Shown: positions 9,481 to 19,028 of the stretch, piece after piece
Position numbering within the stretch: the stretch's first letter is position 1
Layout: each line of letters starts with the position of its first letter
Origin: Sphingobium sp.
Lineage (GTDB): Bacteria; Pseudomonadota; Alphaproteobacteria; Sphingomonadales; Sphingomonadaceae
Assembly (NCBI GenBank): GCA_017744605.1
Contig: JAGIAZ010000010.1
Location: 26,920 to 90,919 of the forward strand
Reading direction: 5' to 3'
Length of the DNA stretch: 64,000 nt
Translations under genes and position numbers: made by a program
The notes under the pieces: generated by a model
What the model was told of the DNA's origin: nothing
The model's database searches: none
The model's input: only the letters and a program-made list of their open reading frames with translations

Positions 9481-9547
9481 CTATAGCTCGCGCGACAAGG
9501 CCGTGCCACTAAAAGCGGGAGCACACGAATCAGCATGGGAAAAGGGC

Positions 9548-11308
9548 ATGGCCGAAACTGCACCGCATGATGTCGAACGGCCCGCGCTCGACCAACTCCA
9601 GCAATGGACACGGACGTTCGGCCAGGCGCAGCAGCTCATCCTCGAACGGACCAGCAAGCTCATGGATCCGGCTGGCCAACTCCGCGGTTTCGAGCTGCCG
9701 GCGGGGGCCGCGCCCAATATCGAGCGCATCGCCGAGATCCAGGCGGACATGGCGAGCAAGGGGCTCGCCGTCTGGGAGCGCTTTCTTGCGCAGGCGAGCG
9801 GGCAGGCCGAGAGCGACGGCGCGCCGACGGCGGCCGATCGCGACCGGCGCTTCGCCGATCCCAAGTGGCGCGACAACCCGATGTTCGACCTGATCCGCCA
9901 GATCTATCTGCTGGCGTCCGACGGGCTGATGCGGCTTGCGGATACCGTGGATGGTCTCGATCCGCGCCAGAAGGAGAAGCTGCGCTTCGCGACGCAGCGC
10001 TTCGTCGAGGCGGCAAGCCCGAGCAACTTCGCCTTCACCAACCCGCAGGTGATCGACCGCATCATCGAGACCGGCGGGCAGAACCTCATCGCCGGACTCG
10101 AACATCTGCTCGCCGATCTCGACAAGGGTCAGCTGACGCACACGGATGGCGCGGCCTTCGAGCTGGGTCGCAATATCGCGACCACGCCGGGCAAGGTGAT
10201 CCATGAGACGCCGCTCTACCAGCTCATCCAATATGAGCCGGCGACCAAGCAGGTGCACGAGACGCCGCTGGTCATCTTCCCGCCGTGGATCAACCGCTTC
10301 TACATCCTCGATCTCAACCCTGCGAAGAGCTTCGTCAAATGGGCGGTCGACCAGGGGCTCACGGTGTTCATGGTGAGCTGGAAGTCGGCCGACGCGAACA
10401 TGGCCGATCTGACGCTCGACGATTATGTGCTGCGGGGCCAGGTCGATGCGATCGACACGGTGCGCGACCTGCTCGGGGTCGAGAGCGTCCATACCATCGG
10501 CTATTGCGTGGCGGGGACGACGCTCGCGGCGACGTTGGCGCTGCTGGCGGCGCGCGGCGAGGCGAGCAAGGTGGCAAGCGCGACCTTCTTCACCGCGCAG
10601 GTCGACTTCAGCCAGGCGGGCGATCTGAGCCTGTTCGCGGACGACGAGCAGATCGGCCTGGTCGAGAGCCTGATGACGGATGGCTATCTCGACGGGCGCT
10701 ATCTCGCCGCGACCTTCAACCTGTTGCGCGGGCAGGATTTGATCTGGAATTATGTGGTCAACAATTATCTGCTGGGTCAGGACTATCCGCAGTTCGATCT
10801 GCTTTACTGGAATGGCGATACGACCAATCTGCCGGGCAAGTGGCTGCGCAGCTATCTCGCCGATCTCTATAGGGACAACCGGCTTGTCCAGCCGGGCGCG
10901 ATCGTCGTGGACGGCACGTCCATCGATCTCGGCAAGGTGAAGACGCCCGCTTATGTTCAGGCCGGTATCGAGGATCATATCGCGCCGCCCGAGAGCGTCT
11001 GGAAGCTGATGCACCAGTTCACCGGCCCACGGCGTTTCCTGCTCGCCGGATCCGGTCACATCGCCGGTGTCGTCAATCCGCCGGCGGCGAAGAAATACCA
11101 ATATTGGACGAGCGAGACGACGCAGCCTAGCCTCGCGGCCTTCCGCGGCGCGGCGACGGAAACGCCGGGGAGCTGGTGGCCTGACTGGATGGCATGGATC
11201 GCTCGGCAATCGCCGGACCAGGTTCCCGTCGCGGGCGCACGCAAGCCCGGCGGCGGCAAATATGCTGCACTGGAGGACGCGCCCGGACGCTACGTCAAGC
11301 TGCGCTGA
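9548..11308 (+). CDS. phaC: Class I poly(3-hydroxyalkanoate) synthase
   Basis: Polymerises hydroxyacyl-CoA into storage granules. The 586 residues match the class I length (about 590). The lipase-like box is GYCVAGT with nucleophile C320; the general base D476 (GIEDHIAPP) and H504 (GSGHIAGVVNPP) stand at the spacing known for the family. The start at 9548 (MAETAPHDVERP) follows a GGGAAAAGGG stretch; an upstream GTG at 9503 is less likely. The phasin gene follows 114 bp later. phaA and phaB are not nearby. Confidence 0.96.
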   Translation: MAETAPHDVERPALDQLQQWTRTFGQAQQLILERTSKLMDPAGQLRGFELPAGAAPNIERIAEIQADMASKGLAVWERFLAQASGQAESDGAPTAADRDRRFADPKWRDNPMFDLIRQIYLLASDGLMRLADTVDGLDPRQKEKLRFATQRFVEAASPSNFAFTNPQVIDRIIETGGQNLIAGLEHLLADLDKGQLTHTDGAAFELGRNIATTPGKVIHETPLYQLIQYEPATKQVHETPLVIFPPWINRFYILDLNPAKSFVKWAVDQGLTVFMVSWKSADANMADLTLDDYVLRGQVDAIDTVRDLLGVESVHTIGYCVAGTTLAATLALLAARGEASKVASATFFTAQVDFSQAGDLSLFADDEQIGLVESLMTDGYLDGRYLAATFNLLRGQDLIWNYVVNNYLLGQDYPQFDLLYWNGDTTNLPGKWLRSYLADLYRDNRLVQPGAIVVDGTSIDLGKVKTPAYVQAGIEDHIAPPESVWKLMHQFTGPRRFLLAGSGHIAGVVNPPAAKKYQYWTSETTQPSLAAFRGAATETPGSWWPDWMAWIARQSPDQVPVAGARKPGGGKYAALEDAPGRYVKLR

Positions 11309-11344
11309 AAGCGGGACGAAACCGGCGCCGCCGAACATTTTTGC

Positions 11345-11403
11345 TGCACTGCATCATTTTTCTCTTGATTAGGATGGACGGCTTCTCTATGTTGCACTGC
11401 AAC
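11345..11403 (+). promoter_or_regulatory. Putative PhaR operator pair upstream of the phasin
   Basis: Two related palindromes share TGCACTGCA: one at 11345-11353 and a perfect GTTGCA-C-TGCAAC at 11391-11403, with centres 48 bp apart (11349 and 11397). The PHA-responsive repressor PhaR of other alphaproteobacteria binds TGC-rich inverted repeats before phasin genes, so the assignment rests on position and base pattern. The second box ends 8 nt before the ribosome-binding site. Confidence 0.55.
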
Positions 11404-11422
11404 AAAGACTCAGGAGCTTGTC

Positions 11423-12226
11423 TTGGCAAAGGCGCCGATCAAGAAATCGACCTCCCGTAGCGCAGCTGCCGCGCGCAAGGCCGCGCCGACGAAAGCGGTG
11501 ACTGCTGCGCCGGTTGGCGAGGTGCTATCGAAGCCGGTTGAATGGCCGGTTTCCGGTCCGCCCGAGGCAGCGAAAAAGTCTGAGAAAATTGCGGTGCCTC
11601 CGAAGGCGGAACCGGTCTCCACACCTGCTGTCGCTCCCAAGGCGGCGAAGGTGGTCGAGCCGGTCGCCGTCACGCCGGCTGCGCCTATTGTGACGAAAAC
11701 CGTAATCCCCGGGCCCGCGACTGCTCCCGCTGTTGCCAAGGCCGCAAAGAAAGGCACTTCAGAAATGACCGATGCTCTCGAAACCGCCAAGGCCTATGCC
11801 GAGGACGCCAAGTCCAAGTTCCAGTCCGCTTTCACCGACGCCAGCGAGAAGGCCAAGGTTGCGCTCGAAAAGTCGAGCAAGGCCATCGAAGAGCTCGGCG
11901 AGCTCGCCAAGGGCAACTACGAAGCCATCGTGGAATCCTCGAAGATCGCCGCCAAGGGCGTCGAGACGCTGAGCCAGGAGGCCGTCGAGTTCTCGCGCAA
12001 GTCGTTCGAGAAGTCGACCGCGACCTTCAAGAGCTTCGCAGCGGTCAAGACGCCGGCCGAGTTCTTCCAGCTGCAGACCGAACTGGTTAGCGCCACGTTC
12101 GACAGCTTCGCCACCGAGACCGCCAAGAACAGCGAAAAGTTCCTGAAGCTTGCCGGTGAAGTCTCGCAGCCGATCAGCAACCGCGTTGCGATCGTCTCGG
12201 AGAAGGTAAAGAAGCTCGCCGCCTGA
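11423..12226 (+). CDS. Phasin (PHA granule-associated protein)
   Basis: The 267-residue protein has an Ala/Pro/Lys-rich N-terminal tail (about 110 residues, beginning MAKAPIKKSTSRS) followed by a helical phasin domain (about residues 115-260; NYEAIVESSKIAAKGVETL, TPAEFFQLQTELV). Phasins coat PHA granules and control their size. The TTG start at 11423 is supported by AGGAG six nt upstream; an internal ATG at 11765 would yield the bare phasin domain, so a second product cannot be excluded. The tail resembles the PHB-binding extensions of granule proteins. Confidence 0.88.
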   Translation: MAKAPIKKSTSRSAAAARKAAPTKAVTAAPVGEVLSKPVEWPVSGPPEAAKKSEKIAVPPKAEPVSTPAVAPKAAKVVEPVAVTPAAPIVTKTVIPGPATAPAVAKAAKKGTSEMTDALETAKAYAEDAKSKFQSAFTDASEKAKVALEKSSKAIEELGELAKGNYEAIVESSKIAAKGVETLSQEAVEFSRKSFEKSTATFKSFAAVKTPAEFFQLQTELVSATFDSFATETAKNSEKFLKLAGEVSQPISNRVAIVSEKVKKLAA

Positions 12227-12250
12227 TCGGTGGTTAGCGTCCGATAACGA

Positions 12251-12283
12251 AAAAGGCGACCCAGCGATGGGTCGCCTTTTTTG
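12251..12283 (+). terminator. Rho-independent terminator after the phasin
   Basis: AAAGGCGACCCA and TGGGTCGCCTTT pair around a GCGA loop and lead into TTTTTTG. The 12-bp stem is flanked by A's and T's, so it could terminate either strand. Confidence 0.9.
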
Positions 12284-12403
12284 TTCCGAACGGGGGACCG
12301 TCGCGCCTTTTCGGCTGCAGCAATGGCGCCTGCATCGACCGAAAATGCGTTAACGCGAGCACAGCCCTTGCAACCAACCCCCGCCCTGACCTATTTTTAG
12401 GAT

Positions 12404-12772
12404 ATGCGCACATCCGAGGCAGAGACGATATTGGCGCCGCATATGGCGGGCAGGGGCGATGAGGAAGGACCGGGCGGACCCGGGCTCGGCATCGCCACGC
12501 GCACACGCACGCGCACCAAGAAGCCGACGCCCTACAAGGTGCTCATGCTCAACGACGATTACACGCCGATGGAGTTCGTCGTGGATGTGCTGCAGCGTTT
12601 CTTCCGGATGGACATCGAGCAGGCGACGCGCGTCATGCTCCACGTCCACCAGAAGGGCGTGGGAGTCTGCGGTGTGTTCAGCTATGAGGTCGCCGAGACC
12701 AAGGTGAACCAGGTGATGGATTTCGCCAAGCAGAACCAGCACCCGCTGCAATGCACGCTGGAGACGGCCTGA
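12404..12772 (+). CDS. clpS: ATP-dependent Clp protease adaptor
   Basis: N-degron recognition adaptor that hands substrates to ClpAP. The 122 residues include a disordered N-terminal extension and the conserved fold with [19 protein letters not shown] (the N-end binding loop, NDDYTPM), then MLHVHQKG and [13 protein letters not shown]. The first ATG (MRTSEAETI) gives a 40-residue extension typical of alphaproteobacterial ClpS. No clpA is adjacent. Confidence 0.95.
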   Translation: MRTSEAETILAPHMAGRGDEEGPGGPGLGIATRTRTRTKKPTPYKVLMLNDDYTPMEFVVDVLQRFFRMDIEQATRVMLHVHQKGVGVCGVFSYEVAETKVNQVMDFAKQNQHPLQCTLETA

Positions 12773-12780
12773 CGATCGAA

Positions 12781-12920
12781 TGATCGAAGCCCGCCGGTCA
12801 CCGGCTTGGGCCAGTTGAGGAAACGGTCCGCGTGCGGATCGGGAGAGACCCGGAAGAACCCGATTTCAGGCCCGGATGGTCCTGACCCCTGTTGCCGCCG
12901 CCGCGAGCGGCGCTTTTTTG
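12781..12920 (+). ncRNA. Structured leader or small RNA ending in a terminator-like hairpin
   Basis: This 140-nt stretch after clpS can fold several ways: GGTCCGCGTGCGGATC, then ATCGGG/CCCGAT around a GAGAGACCCGGAAGAA segment. It ends in CGCCGC-CGCGA-GCGGCG followed by TTTTTT at 12896-12919. The T-run ends about 14 nt before the helicase start codon, and no ribosome-binding site is visible in between. It may be an attenuator leader for the helicase operon or a separate small RNA. No known RNA family was recognised. Confidence 0.4.
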
Positions 12921-12932
12921 TTTGCGAGACCT

Positions 12933-14735
12933 ATGCCCTTTTCCCAACTGCCTTCCATTCTCGGCGATGCCCTGTCCGAACGCGGCTATGCTGCGCCCAC
13001 GCCCGTCCAGGCCGCCGTGCTCGAAGACGAGGCGCGCGGCCGCGACCTGATCGTCTCGGCGCAGACCGGCTCCGGCAAGACCGTCGCCTTCGGTCTCGCC
13101 ATGGCGGACGATCTGCTCGGCCCCGAAGGGCGCATGCCGCCTCCGGCATGGCCGCTTGCGTTGGTCATCGCGCCGACGCGCGAACTGGCGCTCCAGGTCA
13201 GCCGCGAACTCATCTGGCTATACGGCAAGGCCGGCGCGCGTATCGCCACCTGCGTCGGCGGCATGGATGCCGCCAAGGAACGCCGCGCGCTCAGCTATGG
13301 CGCGCAGATCGTCGTTGGCACGCCAGGCCGCCTGCGCGACCATCTCGAACGCGGCGCGCTCGATCTGTCCGCCCTGCGCGCGGTCGTGCTCGATGAAGCC
13401 GACGAAATGCTCGACATGGGCTTTCGCGAGGATCTCGAGGAAATTCTCGATGGGACGCCGGCCGAGCGGCGCACTTTGCTGTTTTCGGCGACCATGCCCG
13501 CGCCGATCGTCGCGCTCGCACGCCGCTACCAGCGCGATGCCCTGCGCATTTCGACGGTCACGCAGGATCGCGGCCATGGCGACATCAGCTATCAGGCCAT
13601 GGCCGTCGCCCCGGCCGATATCGAGAATGCGGTGGTCAACCTGCTTCGCTTCCATGAAGCGGAAACGGCCATGCTGTTCTGTGCGACGCGCGACAATGTC
13701 CGCCATCTTCATGCGAGCCTGATCGAGCGCGGCTTCGCCGCTGTGGCGCTGTCGGGCGAGCATAGCCAGAACGAGCGCAACCAGGCGTTGCAGGCGCTGC
13801 GCGACCGGCGTGCCCGCGTCTGTGTCGCGACCGACGTGGCGGCGCGCGGCATCGACCTGCCGAGCCTCAGCCTCGTCGTCCATGTCGAGATTCCGCGCGA
13901 CGCCGAGACGCTGCAGCATCGCTCCGGCCGCACCGGCCGGGCCGGCAAGAAGGGGACGGCCGTGCTGATCGTGCCCTATCCGCGCCGCCGCCGGGTCGAA
14001 TCGATGCTGCGCGGCGCGAAGATTCCGGCCGAGTGGACGGCGCCGCCATCGGCCGACGACATTCGCCGCGCCGACAGCCAGCGCCTGCTCGACGTGCTGC
14101 TCGCGCCCGTCGAGTTCGACGAGCATGACAGTGCGCTTGCCGAGCAACTGTTGGCCCAGCGCAGCCCGCAGGACATTGCCGTCGCCCTCGTCCATGCCTA
14201 TCGCGCCCGCCTGCCCGAGCCGGAGGATCTGCTCGCCAGCGATGCGCCGCAGGAGCCGCGCGGCCCGCGTGCCGGCTTCGAGAACAGCGCCTGGTTCAGC
14301 ATCAACGTGGGCCGCAACCAGAATGCCGAGCCCCGCTGGATCCTGCCGTTGCTATGCCGTCGCGGCCATGTCAGCCGCAACGAGATCGGCGCGATCCGCA
14401 TGACCGCCAACGAGACATTGTTCGAGGTGCCGGGGCATCTCGCGTCGCGCTTCCTTGATGCCGTTCGCCGCACGGCCGGCGAGGATGACGATGTCGACAT
14501 CCGCCCGGTCGATGGCAAGCCGCGCGACGAGGCCCGCAGCCATCGCCGCGACAATGCCCGGCCGGTCCATGCGCCCAAGCCCTATCGCGCCCACGCTGCG
14601 CGCGGCGATCATGGCGGGCAGGCGCCGAGAGGCAAGCCCGGCTTTGGCGGCGCCGGCAAACCTGGGGGAAAACCGGGCGGCGGCAAGAAGGCCTGGCACA
14701 AGAAGCCGGGTCCGAAAAAGGGTGACGGAAAATAA
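12933..14735 (+). CDS. DEAD-box RNA helicase (CsdA/DbpA-like)
   Basis: ATP-dependent RNA helicase of 600 residues. Motif I AQTGSGKT (43-50), PTRELA, TPGR, DEAD (154-157), SAT, and the second RecA domain with [12 protein letters not shown] and [10 protein letters not shown] are all present. A DbpA-type RNA-binding domain follows near residues 450-515 ([16 protein letters not shown]), then a low-complexity Gly/Lys/Pro-rich tail ([19 protein letters not shown]) that should bind RNA non-specifically. It overlaps the next gene by 3 bp (TAATG). A cold-shock or ribosome-assembly role is inferred from the family. Confidence 0.93.
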   Translation: MPFSQLPSILGDALSERGYAAPTPVQAAVLEDEARGRDLIVSAQTGSGKTVAFGLAMADDLLGPEGRMPPPAWPLALVIAPTRELALQVSRELIWLYGKAGARIATCVGGMDAAKERRALSYGAQIVVGTPGRLRDHLERGALDLSALRAVVLDEADEMLDMGFREDLEEILDGTPAERRTLLFSATMPAPIVALARRYQRDALRISTVTQDRGHGDISYQAMAVAPADIENAVVNLLRFHEAETAMLFCATRDNVRHLHASLIERGFAAVALSGEHSQNERNQALQALRDRRARVCVATDVAARGIDLPSLSLVVHVEIPRDAETLQHRSGRTGRAGKKGTAVLIVPYPRRRRVESMLRGAKIPAEWTAPPSADDIRRADSQRLLDVLLAPVEFDEHDSALAEQLLAQRSPQDIAVALVHAYRARLPEPEDLLASDAPQEPRGPRAGFENSAWFSINVGRNQNAEPRWILPLLCRRGHVSRNEIGAIRMTANETLFEVPGHLASRFLDAVRRTAGEDDDVDIRPVDGKPRDEARSHRRDNARPVHAPKPYRAHAARGDHGGQAPRGKPGFGGAGKPGGKPGGGKKAWHKKPGPKKGDGK

Positions 14736-15205
14736 TGATCCGCATCCTGGTCGATGCCGATGCCTGTCCGGTGAAGGAGGAGATCTACAAGGTCGCCTTC
14801 CGCCATGGGGTGCCGGTGACGATCGTGAGCAACAGCCCGATCCGCATTCCCGCGCATCCGTTGATCTCGCGCGTTATCGTCTCCGATGGCTTCGACGCGG
14901 CCGACGACTGGATCGCCGAGCAGGCGGATGGCGCGGCGATCTGCATCACCGCCGACATCCTGCTTGCCGACCGTTGCCTCAAGGCCGGCGCGGGCGTCAT
15001 CGCCCCCAATGGCAAGCCGTTCACCACCGCGTCCATCGGCGGCGCGATCGCCACCCGGGCGATCATGGCGGACTTGCGCGCGGGCGGCGACATCATCGGG
15101 GGACCCGCGCCGTTCGCCAGGACGGACCGCTCCCGCTTCCTCTCGGCGCTTGACGAGGCGCTGGGGAAGTTGAAGCGTAACGTGGTAACCGGGAGGCAGG
15201 CATGA
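14735..15205 (+). CDS. YaiI/YqxD family protein (DUF188)
   Basis: A 156-residue PIN-like protein of the UPF0178 family. The N-terminal [16 protein letters not shown] and the central [19 protein letters not shown] are the family hallmarks, with acidic residues placed as in PIN nucleases. The biochemical activity is not established. Translationally coupled to the helicase (TAATG) and to the next gene (ATGA). Confidence 0.9.
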   Translation: MIRILVDADACPVKEEIYKVAFRHGVPVTIVSNSPIRIPAHPLISRVIVSDGFDAADDWIAEQADGAAICITADILLADRCLKAGAGVIAPNGKPFTTASIGGAIATRAIMADLRAGGDIIGGPAPFARTDRSRFLSALDEALGKLKRNVVTGRQA

Positions 15206-15381
15206 GCGAGAAGTTCGAGCGTCACCGGCAGCCCTGGACGGCCGCCGAAATCCAGAAGCTGCACACGCTCGCCAGGAAGGGCATGGCCCTCAAGGCCATT
15301 GCCAAGGCGCTGACCCGCAGCGAGGAGTCCGTGAAGGACCGCGCCAAGGCGGACGGGCTGAGCATCGCCAAGCTGCGCTGA
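15202..15381 (+). CDS. Small helix-turn-helix-like protein, 59 residues
   Basis: The frame opens with [17 protein letters not shown] after a GGGAGGCAGG site and overlaps the DUF188 stop by 4 bp (ATGA). The pattern W-T-x-x-E-I-x-x-L-x-x-L, then G-x-x-x-x-x-I-A-x-x-L-x-R-S, then V-x-x-R-A-x-x-x-G-L resembles SANT/Myb-like or GcrA-type helix-turn-helix domains. A DNA-binding role is inferred only. Third gene of the helicase operon. Confidence 0.7.
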   Translation: MSEKFERHRQPWTAAEIQKLHTLARKGMALKAIAKALTRSEESVKDRAKADGLSIAKLR

Positions 15382-15385
15382 AAAT

Positions 15386-16084
15386 TCAGGCGGCTTCGCT
15401 CTTCGCCTTCTGTTGGTAGAGCGGCGTGTCGAGAAATATCTCGTCGACCGACGCACCGGAATGCTCCGCCGCCAGATCGCGCAGGCTTTCCCACACTGCG
15501 CCCTGGCGCAATCCGGCGCCCTGAGCCTTGAGCATCATTGGATTTCGGCGCGCGACGGCATTGGCAAGGTCGCCAAGCGTCTCGATATCTTGAGGATATC
15601 TGCGAGGGGCGAATAGGACCGTCATGCCCGCCCCCGCAACGATTGCGGCCATCCATCGCATTGCAACGCTTTCGCCGGCCAGCCCGGTCAGCACCATCGC
15701 CATGGATGCGAAGATCGCGATTACGGCTGCAATCATGCCGAACCATCCGAGGCCTGCTTTGGGCGCAGGCAAGCCGCCGATGTTCAGGGCTTTCATGGTT
15801 TTCCGCGGCGACCCTAAGCCAAGCTGGTCCAGTCTCGTTTTCGGGTCCGCACGGTTATTGCCCGGGCCTGCTGCCCTGCGCAGTCGATAGAAGGCCATCT
15901 GGCTTGCGCACTGCCCGCCAATGCCCTCGACATTTCCGAGTTTGCGCATGAGCACGGCGTGGAAATCGCCGATGGTCAAACAGGATTGAAACGCAGTGTC
16001 CTCGAAGCCAACGCCAAAGCGCTCTTCGGTCGCCATGATGAACTCGAGATCGTCGAGGTCACCGCAGAATAGTCCGTGTCCCAT
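15386..16084 (-). CDS. ACP-like domain plus two-helix membrane protein
   Basis: A 232-residue protein read from ATG 16082-16084 (MGHGLFCGDLDDLEFIMATE). Residues 8-50 look like an acyl-carrier-protein helix bundle (DDLEFIMATEERFGVGF, then TIGDFHAVLMRKL), but the phosphopantetheine serine of the DSL motif is replaced (GDLDD). A short conserved block CASQMAFYRLRRA follows, as in ACP-like proteins of planctomycetes and some proteobacteria. Two membrane helices (about residues 112-150) and a soluble C-terminus (DIETLGDLANAVARRNP) complete it. The C-terminal 136 residues alone could start at 15796. Function unknown. Confidence 0.6.
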   Translation of the reverse strand: MGHGLFCGDLDDLEFIMATEERFGVGFEDTAFQSCLTIGDFHAVLMRKLGNVEGIGGQCASQMAFYRLRRAAGPGNNRADPKTRLDQLGLGSPRKTMKALNIGGLPAPKAGLGWFGMIAAVIAIFASMAMVLTGLAGESVAMRWMAAIVAGAGMTVLFAPRRYPQDIETLGDLANAVARRNPMMLKAQGAGLRQGAVWESLRDLAAEHSGASVDEIFLDTPLYQQKAKSEAA

Positions 16085-16171
16085 CACCGCGAATCTATGC
16101 CCACCTGCAATCGACACCAAGCGCTTTCTATGCGCTTGACCACCCCCCACGTTGCAGTGCAGCATCGCGTC

Positions 16172-18862
16172 ATGACTGCGCCTCGGCATTCGATCACGCA
16201 GAATCCGGACATCCGCTATCTTGGGCGGCTGTTGGGCGATGTGATTCGGATTTACGGTGGCGAGCGGCTGTTCAGGCAGACCGAATATATCCGTTCCGCG
16301 TCGGTCGACCGGGCCCGTGGCGTCGCGCCGCAGGAGGGCGTCGACACCGGCCTGTCCGCGCTGACGCTCGACGACACGACCGCCTTCGTGCGCGGTTTCA
16401 TGCTGTTCTCCATGCTCGCCAATCTCGCCGAGGACCGGCAGGGCATCGCGATCGAGCCGGGCGCCGACGTCGCGAGCGCCATCCAGCGGCTCGAGGAGCA
16501 TGGCATTTCCGAGGATGCGATCCTCAAGCTGCTCGAGAAGGCGCTCGTCATGCCGGTGCTCACTGCCCACCCGACCGAGGTGCGGCGCAAGAGCGTGATC
16601 GATCATCGCAACATCATCGCCGAGTTGATGCTTCTTCGCGATACCGGCGCGGTCGAGACCGATGACGGCGAGCCGATCGACGAGGCGATCGGCCGGCAGA
16701 TCGCCCTGCTCTGGCAGACCCGGCCATTGCGCCGCGAGCGTCTGTTCGTGCGTGACGAGATCGACAATGCGCTCTCTTATTTCCGCGACATCTTCATGCC
16801 GGTGCTGCCGGGGCTCTATGCCCGCTGGGACCGGGTCGTGGGCAAGCGCGTGCCGGGGTTTCTGCGCGTCGGCACATGGATCGGCGGCGATCGCGACGGC
16901 AATCCCTTCGTCCAGGCCGACCAGCTTCGCCTGGCGCTGAACCGGTCCTGCGGCTCCGCCCTGCGCGTCTACATGGAGATGCTGCACGAGCTGGGTGCCC
17001 AGCTCTCCATCTCGTCCGAACTCGCGGCCGTGCCCGCCGGCGTCAGGGACCTGGCCGCGGCGAGCGGCGACGAGTCCGCCAGCCGGCGCGATGAGCCCTA
17101 TCGTCGCGCCATCACTGGCATCTACGCGCGGGTCGCGGCCACCTATGAAACGCTGATCGGTGCGCCCGCGCCACGCCCGTCGCGCCTTCCCAAGGGCAAG
17201 CCCTATGAGAGCGCCGCGCATCTGCGCGACGATCTGGCGACGCTCGACCGCGGCCTGGCGATGGAAGGCAATGGCGCGCTGGCGAGCGGCGGCGCGCTCT
17301 CGCGGCTGATCCGCGCGGTGGAGATTTTCGGTTTTCACCTCGCCACGCTCGACATGCGCCAGAACAGCGCCATCCACGAGCGCGTCGTCGCAGAATTGCT
17401 CAAGGTCGCCGGCGTCGAGGCGGACTATGGCGCGCTCGATGAGGAGGCGCGCGTGGCGCTGCTCCGCCGCGAGCTGGCCACCAACCGCCCGCTTGGCTCG
17501 CGCTTCGCCGCCTATAGCGAGGAAACGCGGACCGAGATCGCCATCGTCGAGGCGGCGGCCGAAGCGCATCGCCTGTATGGGCCCGCCTGCATCGACCAGT
17601 ACATCATCTCCAAGGCCGAAAGCGTCTCGGACATGCTGGAGGTGAACATTCTTCTCAAGGAGGCCGGTCTCTGGCGCGCGCCCGAAAATGGCAGCGCGGC
17701 GCAGGCGGCGATCATGGCCGTGCCCTTGTTCGAGACCATTGCCGATCTCGAGCGGGCGCCCGCGATCATGACCGCCTATTTCGGCCTGCCGGAGATCGGC
17801 GCGCTGGTGAAGGCGCGCGGCTATCAGGAAGTGATGATCGGCTATTCCGACAGCAACAAGGATGGCGGCTACATCACCTCGACCTGGAGCCTCCATGAGG
17901 CGAGCAAGGCGCTGACCCCGGTGTTCGACGCCGCCGGCGTCTCGATGCAGCTCTTCCATGGCCGTGGCGGCGCGGTCGGGCGGGGTGGCGGCTCATCCTT
18001 CCAGGCGATCCAGGCGCAGCCGCCCGGCACCGTGCAGGGGCGCATCCGCATCACCGAGCAGGGCGAGGTCATCGCCGCCAAATATGGCACGCCGGAAACC
18101 GCGCGCACCAATCTCGAGGCGATGACCAGTGCGGCCTTGCTCGCCAGCCTCGAGCCCGAGCGCCTGTCGCCCACCGACGCCCGGCGCTTCTCGGCGGCGA
18201 TGGACGAGATCAGCGCGACGGCGTTTCGCACCTATCGCGATCTCGTCTACGAGACGGAGGGCTTCCGCGAATTCTTCCGCCAGCTGACGCCGATCCAGGA
18301 GATTAGCGGCCTCAAGATCGGTTCGCGCCCGGCGAGCCGCACCAAGAGCAACAAGATCGAGGACCTGCGCGCCATCCCCTGGGTGTTCAGCTGGTCGCAG
18401 GCCCGCGTGATGTTGCCCGGCTGGTACGGCGTCGGCCATGCGCTGGCGCAATTCGGGGACAAAGGCCTGCTCAAGGAAATGACCCAGGCCTGGCCGTTCC
18501 TGAAGGCCAGCATCGGCAATATGGAAATGGTGCTGGCCAAGTCGGACCTCGGCATCGCCGCCCATTATCTCCCGCTGGTCGAGGACCGGGAGGCGGGAGA
18601 GGCGATCTTCGGGCAGATCAAGGACGGCTGGCAAATGACGCATGACGGCGTGCTGGAGGTGACAGGCCAAGCGCATCTGCTCGCCGACAATCCCGCGCTC
18701 GACACGTCGATCCGCCTGCGCCTGCCCTATATCGAGCCACTGAACCTGCTGCAGGTCGAACTGCTCAAGCGCCACCGCGGCGGCGAGGACGATCCGCGCA
18801 TCCGCGAAGGCATCGAGCTCTCGATCAACGCGATCGCGACGGCGCTGAGGAACAGCGGGTAA
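16172..18862 (+). CDS. ppc: Phosphoenolpyruvate carboxylase
   Basis: Anaplerotic carboxylation of PEP to oxaloacetate. The 896 residues carry the catalytic H133 in TAHPTEVRRKS, GGDRDGNPFV, the substrate loops GYSDSNKDGGY and FHGRGGAVGRGGG, and the C-terminal KIGSRPASR and IPWVFSWSQ. The start at 16172 (MTAPRHSITQNPDIRYLG) matches family length; upstream in-frame ATGs at 16076 and 16100 would add up to 32 residues without conservation. Divergent from the ACP-like gene across about 87 bp. Confidence 0.96.
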   Translation: MTAPRHSITQNPDIRYLGRLLGDVIRIYGGERLFRQTEYIRSASVDRARGVAPQEGVDTGLSALTLDDTTAFVRGFMLFSMLANLAEDRQGIAIEPGADVASAIQRLEEHGISEDAILKLLEKALVMPVLTAHPTEVRRKSVIDHRNIIAELMLLRDTGAVETDDGEPIDEAIGRQIALLWQTRPLRRERLFVRDEIDNALSYFRDIFMPVLPGLYARWDRVVGKRVPGFLRVGTWIGGDRDGNPFVQADQLRLALNRSCGSALRVYMEMLHELGAQLSISSELAAVPAGVRDLAAASGDESASRRDEPYRRAITGIYARVAATYETLIGAPAPRPSRLPKGKPYESAAHLRDDLATLDRGLAMEGNGALASGGALSRLIRAVEIFGFHLATLDMRQNSAIHERVVAELLKVAGVEADYGALDEEARVALLRRELATNRPLGSRFAAYSEETRTEIAIVEAAAEAHRLYGPACIDQYIISKAESVSDMLEVNILLKEAGLWRAPENGSAAQAAIMAVPLFETIADLERAPAIMTAYFGLPEIGALVKARGYQEVMIGYSDSNKDGGYITSTWSLHEASKALTPVFDAAGVSMQLFHGRGGAVGRGGGSSFQAIQAQPPGTVQGRIRITEQGEVIAAKYGTPETARTNLEAMTSAALLASLEPERLSPTDARRFSAAMDEISATAFRTYRDLVYETEGFREFFRQLTPIQEISGLKIGSRPASRTKSNKIEDLRAIPWVFSWSQARVMLPGWYGVGHALAQFGDKGLLKEMTQAWPFLKASIGNMEMVLAKSDLGIAAHYLPLVEDREAGEAIFGQIKDGWQMTHDGVLEVTGQAHLLADNPALDTSIRLRLPYIEPLNLLQVELLKRHRGGEDDPRIREGIELSINAIATALRNSG

Positions 18863-18878
18863 GGGCATCGAAGAGCAT

Positions 18879-19028
18879 ATGGCTGAACTTGTGTTCGAGA
18901 TATGGGAGGATCGCGACAACAATTCTTTTGAGATGTCGGCTGTCTCCGAGCGTGGAGATCAGTTGAGAAAAGTCCGTCAGTCCAAAATCGATACGGCGTT
19001 ACTCCTTTACCGCCTGCTCCGACTTTGA
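18879..19028 (+). CDS. Possible small protein, 49 residues
   Basis: A short frame beginning MAELVFEIWEDRDNNSFEMS and ending LLYRLLRL follows ppc by 16 bp, with GAAGAG just upstream as a weak ribosome site. The FEIWEDRDNNSFEMS segment reads like a short beta-strand/acidic motif seen in small hypothetical proteins, but I cannot name a family. It may be a truncated remnant. Confidence 0.35.
   Translation: MAELVFEIWEDRDNNSFEMSAVSERGDQLRKVRQSKIDTALLLYRLLRL

Noticed and set aside
9503..9547. GTG start 15 codons upstream for phaC
   Set aside because: The extension is not PhaC-like and the ATG at 9548 has a purine-rich stretch upstream.
15386..17959. Very long minus-strand open frame (857 codons) across ppc
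   Set aside because: Only the last 232 codons (15386-16084) have protein-like patterns; the rest is the mirror frame of ppc, common in high-GC DNA.
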